Assembly: GCA_020002185.1 (NCBI GenBank)
Contig: CM034544.1
Location: 6,802,397 to 6,866,396 of the forward strand
Length of the DNA: 64,000 nucleotides
Direction of reading: 5' to 3'
Origin: Paraescarpia echinospica
Taxonomy: Eukaryota; Annelida; Polychaeta; Sabellida; Siboglinidae
Shown: positions 22,926 through 34,420 of the stretch, piece by piece
Position numbering within the stretch: the first letter of the stretch is position 1
Layout: each line of letters starts with the position of its first letter
Program-made: the position numbers and the translations under genes
Notes under the pieces: model-generated
The model's input: only the letters and a program-made list of their open reading frames with translations
Database searches by the model: none
What the model was told of the DNA's origin: nothing

Positions 22926-24678
22926 CGTATATCGTGTAAACATGTATTAATGTCAATAATGTCTTTGTATAATACTAAAATGTGTGCACATAACATTTGT
23001 AGGCTTTGGGATGTCTTCGATTGCCACAAATGAACAGCAACCGGAGCGGTAGAGAGGATTATTATAATGTCTTCAGTTGACACTTAATCTGTACATGAAG
23101 TGTCCAAATTGCACATGACTTAAATTGACCAACGTTTGACAGTACAGAGCATCTTCAACTGTGTACTCATCTGAAATGTCAACTATTGATCACCTAAAAC
23201 ATCACAAACATGTTGCATTGTGAAAAAAGCTGAAAGTCCACATTTCGGCAACCAATTTTATCCCACAACATCCCTTATACAAATCCTACCTATGTCCCTG
23301 GCTAAGCGTGTAAGCCACATGATCTTTGTTCACTTTACGTTTTTTATAAATATTTTACACTTTAATCTGATAATAACTATTATGACATATATATAATATT
23401 ATGCAACATACGTAATATGGATTTAAGGACAACTAAGAACTAAAATGGCAGCATAGGCATGCAAAAAGGCCTACATACCACCGATTGAAGATGTACATTT
23501 TTATGTGGATCTGCAATGCCAAAATATATTTAAATACATTGAATTAATTTTAATTGTAAAATGCTTCCCATAGGTCATATTTTTTAATTTTGTTTTCTCT
23601 TCCATTTCCGGCATACACATGGCGGAGTTAGCCGGAGACCATGCTAACCACATCATACTCTGAACATAGCATGACTGACGAAGAACGATTACCTGGATAG
23701 TTATTGTACTTGTATATAAAAAAGAAGGGCACGGACGATCGCTAACGTTTCCACTGACAGTCATGTTAATGTTTTTGTTAGATTATAAGGAAACTACCAT
23801 TCGAAAATCAGAAATTTCAGAAATTATATGCTGATCAAACTTTGTCAAAATCATGTACCTCCAGCTCTTTTAAAACACATGCTCGGTGCCCATCAATATT
23901 TACCAAAATAGCCATGATTTCCTACACGCACGTGTGTCATGTAAATAAAAATGAAAAAAAATCACTTACGCCAATTACGCTACAACTACGTACCAAAGAT
24001 GCATCATTTCATTGCCAATACATACTGGCACTCAACCTGCTAGATCTATTGCATTCATTTCCCATAAATGTCACCAGTTACTAGGTATTATGTTATTGCA
24101 ACACAACAGAAAGGCTAACAGTGCTAACAGTAAAGTTTGATGTTGCATAAATGGATCTTATGATATACATCTGCTTCACAATTGTATTGTGTTACTCTTA
24201 GAATATATAATGGAAGATTACACTGAGTAATGTTTGACCAATTAAACAATACTATGTATTTAAATATTTGCAGTGATGCCATATGCATTTATCTTTTATT
24301 TATTTATCGTCATGGTTTGACTATAAATTTGTTATTAAACAATCAAGTCTCTTCTTTATTTCTGCTGCTTCATGTGTTTTAGTGTTGTTTAATGCTGCCT
24401 TTATTAAGGTCCAACTTTGTCTTGTTTGAAGGCTTCTATCTCTGTTTTTTTCCTGTTGAAAGAAATGTTGGTGCAACAATTGAGCAAAAACAACAGCTGT
24501 TAGAGTAAATCAACAACACACAGTGTCATCTTGTATGCATTTAGGTAAATAATATATATATAATATTTGTCAATTTTTTTGAGAAAATAAAAAAAATTAC
24601 TTTGAAATCGTTGGATGTGCTAAAGCCGTTTGCATAGGATGGCTCAAGTCATAAGATAATGAAACTGATAATACGAAC
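22926..24678. other. Intron sequence, no supported gene
   Basis: A/T-rich intron. Near 23610-23640 an ETS-like TTTCCGGC precedes CACATGGCGGAG, but the frame stops after 14 codons and offers no good donor, so no gene is called. Confidence 0.5.
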
Positions 24679-24818
24679 CCCTCCAGTATAAAGTCTTGCT
24701 TGTATAGTCAACGACAAGTCTGCGAATAACGTTGTCGACACGAGTTACATATGTCAGTCCTGATCCATCAATATTGATCTTGTATATATTGTAGTTGACA
24801 GTGGTGTAGAATATCAAA
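24679..24818 (-). CDS. YWTD-repeat exon (140 bp, phase 2-1)
   Basis: The acceptor CTCTTACAG and donor GTTCGT bound the exon. It encodes 'LIFYTTVNYNIYKINIDGSG' followed by 'VIRRLVVDYTSKTLYWR'. The first YWTD-like strand is FYTT and the second is YWRD, its Asp completed by the next exon. The IDG turn and the 'VVDY' strand are in the expected places. A tRNA-derived SINE lies about 80 bp upstream in the preceding intron. Confidence 0.88.
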
Positions 24819-24897
24819 CTGTAAGAGGTGCATTCAACGTTATAATCACACTACACGACCATATTTCAGACAGACTAATAACGTGCGAACTTAGAAC

Positions 24898-24990
24898 CTA
24901 GTGGGACGCGGTGGCGTGGTTCATAGAGCAACCAGCTATCAACAGGCATAATCCGGCTTCGATTCCTCCCGTTAGTGCCGTTTTGGAACT
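24898..24990 (+). mobile_element. tRNA-derived SINE head
   Basis: The segment has an A-box-like 'GTGGCGTGGTTCATAGAGC' and a B-box 'GGCTTCGATTCC' at normal spacing, preceded by GTGGGACGC. This is the head of a tRNA-derived SINE rather than a tRNA gene, because the acceptor ends do not pair. It lies in the intron between exons 26062 and 24679. Confidence 0.6.
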
Positions 24991-25284
24991 TTTCTAATTT
25001 CCTTCAAACAACTTTGTTGCACTTCATTCAACTGTATAAATACGTAACTAGCTATAGAAAATGGTAGCGATTTGTGTACGGATTAACTTCGTGCACTATT
25101 TGCAGCGTAGCTGAATTATTTCTAGAAAAATCGTTAATATGTTGGAATGAAGCAGCCTGCCGGGTACGAAGATTAATGCGCCATGTGTTAAGGTCTGGGT
25201 ACCACGATTTATAAGACATTACTGCATCACATAACATCAATGAAATCTACGTGTCAAAATATGCATAGTCGTAGACTGAAGCGT

Positions 25285-26055
25285 ACGGATGTATGTATAT
25301 GTACGTATGTGCGTATTTAAGGATGTACGTATGTACGTATTTACGTATGTACGTATGTGCGTATGTGTGCATGTGCGCATGTTTGCATGTGTGCATGTGT
25401 GCATGTGTGCATGTGTCCATGTGTGCATGTGTGCATGTGTGCATGTGTGCATGTGTGCATGTGTGCATGTGTGCATGTGTGCATATGTATGTATGTAGGT
25501 ATGATTGTTATGTATGTGTGTTTATGTGTGTATGTAGGTATGATTGTTATGTATGTGTGTTTATGTGTGTGTGTATATTTGCGTATGTACGTATGTGCGT
25601 ATGTGCGTATGTGCGTATGTGCGTATGTGCGTATGTGCGTATGTGCGTATGTGCGTATGTGCGTATGTGCGTATGTGCGTATGTGCGTATGTGAGTATGT
25701 GCGTATGTGCGTAGGTGCATATTGTCGTATGTGCGTCTGTGCGTATGTACGTTTGTGTGTATGCGTGTATGTGTATATGTGTATATGTGTGTACGTGTGT
25801 ACGTGTGTACGTGTGTACGTGTGTACGTTTGTACGTGTGTACGTGTGTACGTGGGTGCGTGTGTACGTGTATACGCGTGTACGCGTGTACGCGTGTACGC
25901 GTGTACGTGTGTACGTGTGTACGTATGTACGTATGTACGTATGTACGTATGTACGTATGTATGTATATATGAATGCATATATGTGTGTATGTATGTATGT
26001 AAGTATATATGTACGAATGTATGTATGTATGTATGTATGTATGTATGTATGTTTG
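25285..26055. repeat. Long compound TATG/TGCG/TACG microsatellite
   Basis: About 770 bp of tetranucleotide and hexanucleotide variants (TGCATG, GTATGTGC, GTACGTGT, TATG) in homogeneous blocks. Open frames on both strands encode Cys-Val-Met or His-Thr repeats and are not genes. The repeat ends seven bases before the donor of exon 26062. Confidence 0.95.
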
Positions 26056-26061
26056 TTTTAC

Positions 26062-26227
26062 CTGTGCATTGTGTCGACAGCAACTCGATATGGACGCTCA
26101 CTTGTCTTCATTGTTTTCTTCTCTCCTTGCCCGTCATATGACACCACGTCCACTGTACTGGCTGGATAATTTGCAATATACAATTGGCGACCCATTGGAT
26201 GTACTGCAAACCCGTAATTATAATTTC
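26062..26227 (-). CDS. YWTD-repeat exon (166 bp, phase 1-2)
   Basis: The acceptor CTGATTGTAG precedes 26227 and the donor GTAAAAC follows 26062. The reading frame begins 'GNYNYGFAVHPMGRQLYIAN' and later has 'SYDGQGEKKTMKT' and 'ERPYRVAVDTMH'. The YWTD position is YIAN. It joins in frame to the exon at 29535 (G|GA = Gly) and to 24679-24818 (AG|T = Ser). A long TATG-type microsatellite starts only a few bases past the donor, so the 5' splice site sits at the edge of a repeat. Confidence 0.88.
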
Positions 26228-26289
26228 CTACAATCAGAAGTTTATTCAATACAATTAATGTCACGTATCGTTATCAATAATATTTTATG

Positions 26290-26445
26290 TGATGGCCGAA
26301 GCGAGTCATTTTGTTTTGACGTTGCGATGACGCCATGCTCGATGAGATTGAGTGATGCAAGAAGCGATGGATGATGCTGTGTGTGATTCGTTGGGTGATG
26401 TGGAATGTCATGTCCGATGCTATGTGCGATGTGGCGTGCGATGCA
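26290..26445. repeat. Degenerate CGATG-type satellite
   Basis: Loose repeats of GATGC/CGATG/TGTGCGATG. The same motif recurs at 27190-27470 and 28150-28290. Confidence 0.6.
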
Positions 26446-26719
26446 TGTCGTATTGAATATTTATTAATTCATTACATAGATACATTATATCGGCTCGTAT
26501 TACGAAATATCATGTTGTTAATACTTTGCAAAAATAAAAAAAATAAAACCATTAATCAGTTAGGCTCCTTGATTTACTGATATGTCATTATTTAACAAAT
26601 CCTAAAACTAGTTGCTCCACCACCTCCGGTTAATGTTCAACTGAAACACACCAACACCACTCAGGGAGACTGTTGTCTTAGCCGGAGACACACAAGAAAG
26701 CGTTTATATTCTTGGCCAC

Positions 26720-26770
26720 AATGTGTGTGTGTGTGTGTGTGTTTCTGTGTGTGTTTCTGTGTGTCTGTAT
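26720..26770. repeat. (TG)n microsatellite
   Basis: TG repeat with TTTCTG interruptions. Confidence 0.9.
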
Positions 26771-26985
26771 ATACATTCGAAGACAAAATTCGTTATGCAG
26801 CATTAATGTAAGTATAACAGTCAGTTTTATCAGCCTTGGTTACATGTTCTGGACATAAAATGCATTTAGTGTGTCCAGAAATGTCCATATAACCACAAAT
26901 TAACGCTGAAAATAAGACCAACACATATACAAGAAATAAGTATAAAATTCAATAACAATAGATATATATATACATGTATATTACG

Positions 26986-27132
<147 letters not shown>

Positions 27133-27189
27133 CAGTTGTGCTTCCTTTGATGACTGTGTAGACCATCGTGCTTCGCGCATGTGCGACCA

Positions 27190-27470
27190 CAGGTGGCATC
27201 GCGATGCTATGTGCGATGATAGATGATGCAATGGAAGATAGGCGATGCTAAGTGCGATGATGTATGATGCTATGGACGATACACGATGCTATGTGCCATG
27301 ATATGTGTTGCTATGGATGATATGCGATGCTAAATGCGATGCTATATGATTATATGGATGATACGCTGTGCTATGTGCGATGATATATGATACTATTGAC
27401 AATACGCGGTGCTATGTGCAATGATATATGATGCTACGGAGATATGCGATGCTATGTATAAAGACCATGT
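27190..27470. repeat. Degenerate CGATG-type satellite, left part
   Basis: Repeats of the form ATGCTATGTGCGATGATATA and CTATGGACGATACGCGATG alternate with a period near 30 bp. The array is interrupted by a LINE fragment and resumes after 28150. Confidence 0.75.
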
Positions 27471-27930
27471 AGAGATATTGGTCTTGTTCGCGACACTTTA
27501 CTTGCAATTGTCTCATCGCAAAGGTCATATATGTGGTACCGCGTCCTGCATGGAAGCCGCATTGGCTGTCTGGAAGAATGTCTTTGGCTATGTGCTGCAC
27601 CCATCGAGTTAGCATAATCCGGACGAGTATTTTGCAGCCGTGCATAGTAGATGGACCTGACCTCTTTCGTTTGTAGATGTGAACAAGCGATGCATCTTTG
27701 AAGTCCTGCGGGACGAATCTGCTGACCCAGATGACAGTGAAGAGTTGGACAAGTCGTTTAGTGAGCTTCATCGAACCAGTCTCTGAGTTTGCGCTGAGCA
27801 ACACCGAATATTTCATGAGCTGCTTCGTAGAGGCGATCTCTCAGGCACGACCAGTCGGTATCTGCTTCTAGTGCTGGCTCGTTTTCTTCCTCGAATATGA
27901 TGTTAAGTTTCTCCTGTTGTTGCTGCTCGA
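27470..27930 (-). pseudogene. RTE-like LINE fragment (pre-RT and RT fingers)
   Basis: The minus-strand frame includes 'WVSRFVPQDFKDASLVHIYK', 'ILPDSQCGFHAGRGTTYM' and 'RQLQVKCREQDQYLYMVF'. These are the fingers and motif-A approach of RTE-type LINE reverse transcriptases, where 'SQCGFRxGRGTxDMIF' is diagnostic. The conserved Asp of motif A is not reached. The 'NHRGISLL' strand expected before 'ILxRI' is lost. It sits between two halves of a satellite array. Confidence 0.75.
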
Positions 27931-27934
27931 TCGA

Positions 27935-28160
27935 TGATATGTGATGCAGTGGTCGATACGCGGTGTTATATGTGATGCAGTGATCGATACGCGGTGTTAT
28001 ATGTGATGCAGTGGTCGATACGCGGTGTTATATGTGATGCAGTGGTCGATACGCGGTGTTATATGTGATGCAGTGGTCGATAGGCGGTGTTATATGTGAT
28101 GCAGTGGTCGATACGCGGTGTTATATGTGATGCAGTGGTCGATACGCGGTGTTATATGCG
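27935..28160. repeat. 31-bp minisatellite, about 7 copies
   Basis: Units of GATGCAGTGGTCGATACGCG plus GTGTTATATGT repeat about seven times with only two or three substitutions in total, so the array is recent compared with the flanking degenerate satellite. Confidence 0.95.
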
Positions 28161-28290
28161 ATTGTATAATTATGATGCCCTGGACGATACTCGATGACAT
28201 GTGCGATGATATGTAAAGCTATGGACGATACGCGATGCTATGTGCGATGATATAATGTTATGGACGATATGCAATTCTATGTGCGATGCG
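28160..28290. repeat. Degenerate CGATG-type satellite, right part
   Basis: Same motifs as 27190-27470 (GCTATGGACGATACGCGATG, CTATGTGCGATG). Confidence 0.7.
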
Positions 28291-28550
28291 GCGGCATGAG
28301 CAAGCGTATGCCGAAAACAAAGATTTAACATTTGCTACCGAAGGTCGAGGGTTTCGTAATACACAGCAGAAAAACGTGCTAAGACAAGTGTGATTTTCTG
28401 GCGCACGCCACACGAAATTATTCAAGTGGTTTCGCAATGTGCTTGGCATAAGGTCGCACACTAATGTTAGATAACTGAAAATAAAACAAAATATATCATA
28501 ATTTGACAACTATTTCATTGTTCATTATGATCTCTTTAATTCGCCAAAAC

Positions 28551-28950
28551 ATTGGCCACGTGTACCACCTCTAATATGTACATCATGTATGTTGGCCACG
28601 TGTACCACCTCTAATATGTACATCATGTATGTTGGCCACGTGTACCACCTCTAATATGTACATCATGTATGTTGGCCACGTGTATCACCTCTAATATGTA
28701 CATCATGTATGTTGGCCACGTGTACCACCTTTAATATGTACATCATGTATATTGGCCACGTGTACCACCTCTAATATGTACATCATGTATGTTGGCCACG
28801 TGTACCACCTCTAATATGTACATCATGTATGTTGGCCACGTGTACCACCTCTAATATGTACATCATGTATGTTGGCCACGTGTACCACCTCTAATATGTA
28901 TATCATGTATGTTGGCCACGTGTACCACCTCTAACATGTACAACATACCA
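28551..28950. repeat. 40-bp minisatellite, 10 copies, each with a CACGTG E-box
   Basis: Ten units of exactly 40 bp begin GTTGGCCACGTGTACCACCT and end TAATATGTACATCATGTAT. Every unit keeps the palindrome CACGTG. Only about five substitutions occur across the array. It lies in the intron between exons 29535 and 26062. Confidence 0.95.
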
Positions 28951-29534
28951 ACCTTTGAAGGGAGACATTCTGTTTAACACATATGCGGATAAGTCGACAT
29001 TCGTCCCCATTAGTGACACTACATATCATGGAATAAACAAGACACTCGCCAGCGCATCTCGTAGACGGACCGACTCCCCCAAATTATGTCAATTGTAGTC
29101 ACTCTCTAAAACACCTGCCAATGTACAACTCACTATTAAGGTCACCCTTCGGACTAGGCAAAAGTGATATGAATAGCGAGGTGACCGTATTAGCGGGACT
29201 AACTTGCTAAACGTTACTGCTACATAAATAAGTTGGGACTGTCACAGGGCGACCTTAATTGTGAGGTAGCTGTATTACCGAGGTGACCGTAAAGCGAGGT
29301 TCTTCTGTACTCCTTGCGTAGTGAAGGTTCGGCCTTGACAGTACGGTTGCAAAACAGCACAAAATTAAAATTATTTCCTCCGAATCGGCAAGAGCACGTA
29401 TTACATTTCAGATATACTGACGGGGAAATGTAACCCTGTACCACAGTGCAGATATGCAATCTACGTCGAACCGAATCTAATGCAATGTTGCATCGACACG
29501 TTGATGTAAGCTCCGTACGTAATATGTGGCTTAC

Positions 29535-29654
29535 CGGTAGCTATGACACTTTGTTCTAATCCGTCAAGTTTGCTGCGCATGATTACTTGTGATTTTGTGT
29601 CACTCCAAAACATATAGCCATGCTCATCATCCACGCCAACGAAGGATATGTGCC
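29535..29654 (-). CDS. YWTD-repeat exon (120 bp, phase 1-1)
   Basis: The acceptor is TTTTTTTGCAG at 29655-29665 and the donor GTAAGC starts at 29534. The translation contains 'FVGVDDEHGYMFWSDTKSQV' and then 'KLDGLEQSVIAT', the classical order of an LDLR class B repeat: hydrophobic strand, YWTD-like FWSD, then the LDG turn. It is the best-conserved repeat of the gene. The length of 120 bp with phase 1 at both ends is shared with the exons at 6424 and 3602, as expected for exon-per-blade organisation. Confidence 0.9.
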
Positions 29655-31034
29655 CTGCAAAAAAACCCATTGAAGAACACATCATTGTTTTTTTAGACCG
29701 TTTTTACATTAATTTTGTCCAGAGCAACTGCAAGAGGATACTCTTTCTGACGGACTTGCTTGTAGCCGGTTTTACACGCATTTTGCAAATTTTTGACATT
29801 TAGCTTATATATGTTTCCTTTCAACGTGCATGATATTATTTTATATTATTTACTGCATTTCCGGATAAGTTTATCTACACTTAATGTGTGAAATTAATAA
29901 ATGGTCAAATTATTTAAATATGTATATATAAGAATAAAAATAAGAATAAATGTATTATTATATCCAACTTTTCAGTTGGATTGTAAATACATTCACCATA
30001 AAATCCCCAAATCATACAAGTATCATACTGTTACAAGACGACATAACTTTATGTTACAATACTCATAAAACATGTTGTACTCAATAAAATAACGCAACAT
30101 TAAAGATACCGTTAAGTAAATTACACAAAATCGTCCTGTGAACGCAACTAACTCAGTATGAGGCGCTTATTATGTGGACAAGTTAGCTACATTTGTAATA
30201 GTATACGATTGGGGTGTCTTGTTGAACAAACTGCGACACCATCAACGCCATGATGTTTGCAGTAACACTGTTCTAAACTGTATCAAGCCATCTACCAAAA
30301 TGATACTGAATTAAGTAGGCACTTCTAGTATGACATATACACGTCTCTCTTGAATCACATCCGATGTAATCCATTGTAATCGATGTCTTGCTACAAGTAT
30401 GCGGATGAGTTGGTATCATGAATATTTACTGACAAACAAACGTATGGCACATGCCAATGTGCAACTCACTAACACAATACAGAATGTATAACCAATTACC
30501 CAAAGCTATCCTACCCACTTCATGCTCAACAACGGGACACAGTGTAACAGGAAATTTCATATGCTACATGGATATATTCAGATTATAATCCGATGAGATA
30601 TATGAAGAAAAAAAACAGGGGAAGTAGCATGTTGTCGACTGAAGAGTTCAACATACTGCTTCAGAAATTGAAACAGCGGCTTATAAACCGTCACATACCA
30701 CCAGAGACGAGCTTTGTAGCTGGGGCGAATTGTAGAGGTGATGTTTGTAGGTTGACAGCGACCTTCCAGATAATCTCATCAGTCGCTACCAGAACAGAAC
30801 AGAGCTTGCTCCTTCCTGCAGCAATAAACACATATGTATGCATGCAGTCCTCATTACATGCACGTTATGACACGCTTACTTAGCACAACGCACAAACCAA
30901 TTCTACGTGGTGGAACAAGGGATGAGAATGATCCTGGGATGGTTTCGTAAGTGGATTAATAAGTCGGACTGTTTTATAGACATCAACGAACTATGCATTG
31001 TTTTAAGCATGATTGTTCAATGCTATATGCGTTA
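29655..31034. other. Giant-intron sequence, no supported gene
   Basis: A/T-rich. A 96-codon frame at 30593-30883 (plus) has no recognisable domain. Nothing else is seen. Confidence 0.5.
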
Positions 31035-31047
31035 CAATTATGTATGC

Positions 31048-31108
<61 letters not shown>

Positions 31109-31659
31109 TGTATGCATGTATGTATGCAGGTATGCATGTATGCTTGTATGCATGTATGCATGTCTGCATGTATGCATGTATGCACGTATGCACGTATGCA
31201 CGTGCGTACGTGCGTACGTGCGTACGTTCGTACGTTCGTACGTTCGTACGTGCGTACTTATGTACGTATGTACGTATGTACGTACGTACGTACGCACGTA
31301 TGTACGTATGCACGTATGCACGTGTGCACGTATGCACGTATGCACGTATGCACGTATGCACGTATGCACGTATGCACGTATGCACGTATGCACGTATGCA
31401 TGTATGCACGTATTACGTATGTACGTTTGTAGGTATGTAGGTATGTAGGTATGTAGGTATGTAGGTATGTACGTATGTACGTATGTACGTATGTACGTAT
31501 GTATGTATGTATGTATGTATGTATGTATGTATGTATGTATGTATGTATGAATGTATGTATGTATGTACGTAAGTACGTATGTACATATGTACGTATGGAT
31601 GTATGTACGCACGTACGTACGCATATATGTATGTATGTATGTATGTATGTTTGTATGTA
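31035..31659. repeat. Long TATG/TACG/TGCA microsatellite
   Basis: Homogeneous blocks of TATG, TGCATG, GTGCGTAC and TACGTATG. It runs directly into the assembly gap. All frames here are repeat translations. Confidence 0.95.
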
Positions 31660-32659
31660 NNNNNNNNNNNNNNNNNNNNNNNNNNNNNNNNNNNNNNNNN
31701 NNNNNNNNNNNNNNNNNNNNNNNNNNNNNNNNNNNNNNNNNNNNNNNNNNNNNNNNNNNNNNNNNNNNNNNNNNNNNNNNNNNNNNNNNNNNNNNNNNNN
31801 NNNNNNNNNNNNNNNNNNNNNNNNNNNNNNNNNNNNNNNNNNNNNNNNNNNNNNNNNNNNNNNNNNNNNNNNNNNNNNNNNNNNNNNNNNNNNNNNNNNN
31901 NNNNNNNNNNNNNNNNNNNNNNNNNNNNNNNNNNNNNNNNNNNNNNNNNNNNNNNNNNNNNNNNNNNNNNNNNNNNNNNNNNNNNNNNNNNNNNNNNNNN
32001 NNNNNNNNNNNNNNNNNNNNNNNNNNNNNNNNNNNNNNNNNNNNNNNNNNNNNNNNNNNNNNNNNNNNNNNNNNNNNNNNNNNNNNNNNNNNNNNNNNNN
32101 NNNNNNNNNNNNNNNNNNNNNNNNNNNNNNNNNNNNNNNNNNNNNNNNNNNNNNNNNNNNNNNNNNNNNNNNNNNNNNNNNNNNNNNNNNNNNNNNNNNN
32201 NNNNNNNNNNNNNNNNNNNNNNNNNNNNNNNNNNNNNNNNNNNNNNNNNNNNNNNNNNNNNNNNNNNNNNNNNNNNNNNNNNNNNNNNNNNNNNNNNNNN
32301 NNNNNNNNNNNNNNNNNNNNNNNNNNNNNNNNNNNNNNNNNNNNNNNNNNNNNNNNNNNNNNNNNNNNNNNNNNNNNNNNNNNNNNNNNNNNNNNNNNNN
32401 NNNNNNNNNNNNNNNNNNNNNNNNNNNNNNNNNNNNNNNNNNNNNNNNNNNNNNNNNNNNNNNNNNNNNNNNNNNNNNNNNNNNNNNNNNNNNNNNNNNN
32501 NNNNNNNNNNNNNNNNNNNNNNNNNNNNNNNNNNNNNNNNNNNNNNNNNNNNNNNNNNNNNNNNNNNNNNNNNNNNNNNNNNNNNNNNNNNNNNNNNNNN
32601 NNNNNNNNNNNNNNNNNNNNNNNNNNNNNNNNNNNNNNNNNNNNNNNNNNNNNNNNNNN
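31660..32659. other. Assembly gap (1,000 N)
   Basis: Exactly 1,000 undetermined bases, a placeholder size. The left edge is inside a microsatellite and the right edge inside a palindromic transposable element, so both the repeat length and the element's left arm are missing. Confidence 1.
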
Positions 32660-33036
32660 GTCGGTTTTTCGCCGTTATGAGTGAAGCTTATAACAAGAAA
32701 TCAAGAAGTATCGAAGTGCGCATGTCTAAATCCTATGCAAATAATCTCAACAGCGCCGCAATCGGAAGATTAGTGTACCAAGTACCCGATGCCAACATCG
32801 TTCGGAATACTACAGGACTCCGACAATTACATGGCTACAGCTGAGTTTATGAGTGTTTTGTTAAGGCTTACAAAAAAATCTAAAATCAAGTTAAATGCTA
32901 GATTAACAGAAATTGCAAACTTCTTTCAAATGATACCAAGGTCGATGGGATTGGACGAGCCGTGAGGATGCTAACGACCGTTGAATGTAATGTGTTTATA
33001 CGTGTTTTGAGTTTTTTGTTGGCTTATCTATTTTTG
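32660..33036. mobile_element. Palindromic element copy 1 (right arm only)
   Basis: The sequence matches the right arm of the element at 41716-42571: GTCGGTTTTTCGCCGTT, AGTGCGCATGTCTAAATCC, CGGACGAGCCGTGAGG-like TTGGACGAGCCGTGAGGATG, ending GGCTTATCTATTTTTG at 33036. The left arm is lost in the gap. Confidence 0.8.
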
Positions 33037-33149
33037 ATCGACGGGAAACGCTAGCGGAAGCAAGCGACTCAGAAACTGCAGAAAATAAGTCCTGTAACAA
33101 AGAATGCATAGAAACAGCGTGAAGCCACGTGCAAATACATAAGTTTACA

Positions 33150-33310
33150 TGACGATGTGGTCCACACAGGAGTCAGTACTCACGGTGTGGTCCACACATG
33201 AGTTTGTACTCACGGTGTAGCCGACATATGAGTCTGTACTCACGACGTGGCCGATAGGTGAGACTGTACTCACGGTGTGGTCGACATGAGTCTGTACTAA
33301 AGGTATGACC
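33150..33310. repeat. 30-bp minisatellite, short array
   Basis: About five diverged units of the type ACTCACGGTGTGGTCCACAC + ATGAGTCTGT, the same family as the large array at 42725-43510. Confidence 0.85.
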
Positions 33311-33621
33311 GGCACAAGTTACTGTGCACATATCCTGTCAGACATACATGTACCTGCTGCAGTGTGCGCTGTAGCTATCCAGCCTTCCTTGCGGACAACA
33401 TGGTGCGACTGTTTGGTTGCCAATACAATATATATGACTGCTCTAACGACGGCGACTCGCTGTGGCCAAGCATACAGCAAACATCAAGCACATGCTAAAC
33501 TTGCACTAGTACGCTTTAATGTGATCACGGTGACACGGTTATCTCGTGAAATATTTACTGTCCACTCGCTGGCAGTGCCGCAAAGATTCCACGCAGCTAC
33601 CAAAACTATACATCACAGCGG

Positions 33622-33940
33622 ATCGTGTTACTAGTGCTTCCTCAGTCAAATAGATGAACTATCGTTTGCAAAATATTGATTACTTTACAACATCTACACA
33701 AATAAACGCTTGTTTGTTCAGTGACGCGAGGAAGTCAACGTACAGTCTATCTTATATTCCCAGAGCTGAATCTAAAATATTATTCTTGCAAATATGGTGT
33801 TTATATACATGAATTTGCGGGAATGTTAGCGGATTAATCTTTGACGGCTTAAACTTCAAACACCAACCTGCGATACAACGGGTTCGACATGAGGCTTGCA
33901 TTTTTTCAGTATTACGCATATATATCAATAATTAAGTCAT
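33622..33940. repeat. Duplicated flank, copy 1
   Basis: From GATCGTGTTACT onward this segment matches 48473-48807: CTTGTTTGTTCA, GATGCGAG-like GACGCGAG, ATTCCCAGA, GCGGAATGTT-like GCGGGAATGTTAGCGG, and ATATATCA at the end. There is no open frame. Confidence 0.75.
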
Positions 33941-33944
33941 AGAC

Positions 33945-34420
33945 TTTCTATGACAGGGTAAGACAGACTCACTGTAATTGGGAGAGACGGACTCAATATG
34001 ACTGCGTGAGACGGACTCACTCTGACTGCGGGAGACGGACTCACTGTCACTGGATGAGACAGACTCACTGTGACTGGGTGGGACGGACTCACAGTCACTG
34101 GATGAGACAGACTCACTGTGACTGGGTGAGACGGACTCACTGTGACTGGGTGAGACGGACTCACTGTCACTGGATGAGACAGACTCACTGTGACTGGATG
34201 AGACGGACTCACTGTGACTGGGTGGGACGGATTCACTGTGACTGGGTGAGACGGACTAACTGTGAAAGGTTGAGACGGACACAACGTGACTGGGTGAGAA
34301 GGAATCTCTATGACTGGCTGAGATCGACTCACTGTGATTGGGTGAGACGGAGTCACTGTGACTGGATGAGTCGGATTCAGTGTGACTCGGTAGACGGTCT
34401 CACAGTGAAAAGGTTAGACG
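33945..34420. repeat. 24-bp minisatellite, about 19 copies
   Basis: Units of ACTGGGTGAGACGGACTCAC + TGTG. The unit length divides by three, which keeps frames open on both strands (minus strand octapeptide SHPVTVSP). The same family is present at 50530-50808. Confidence 0.95.

Noticed and set aside
23600..23665. ETS-like site followed by CACATGGCGGAG as a gene start
   Set aside because: The frame ends after 14 codons and no good donor precedes the stop.
25285..26101. Long Cys/Val/Met and His/Thr/Tyr open frames on both strands
   Set aside because: Pure microsatellite translation; all frames are open because the repeat contains no stop triplet.
31003..32844. Frames of up to 421 codons over the N gap and TATG repeat
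   Set aside because: They consist of repeat sequence plus undetermined bases and are not evidence of a gene.
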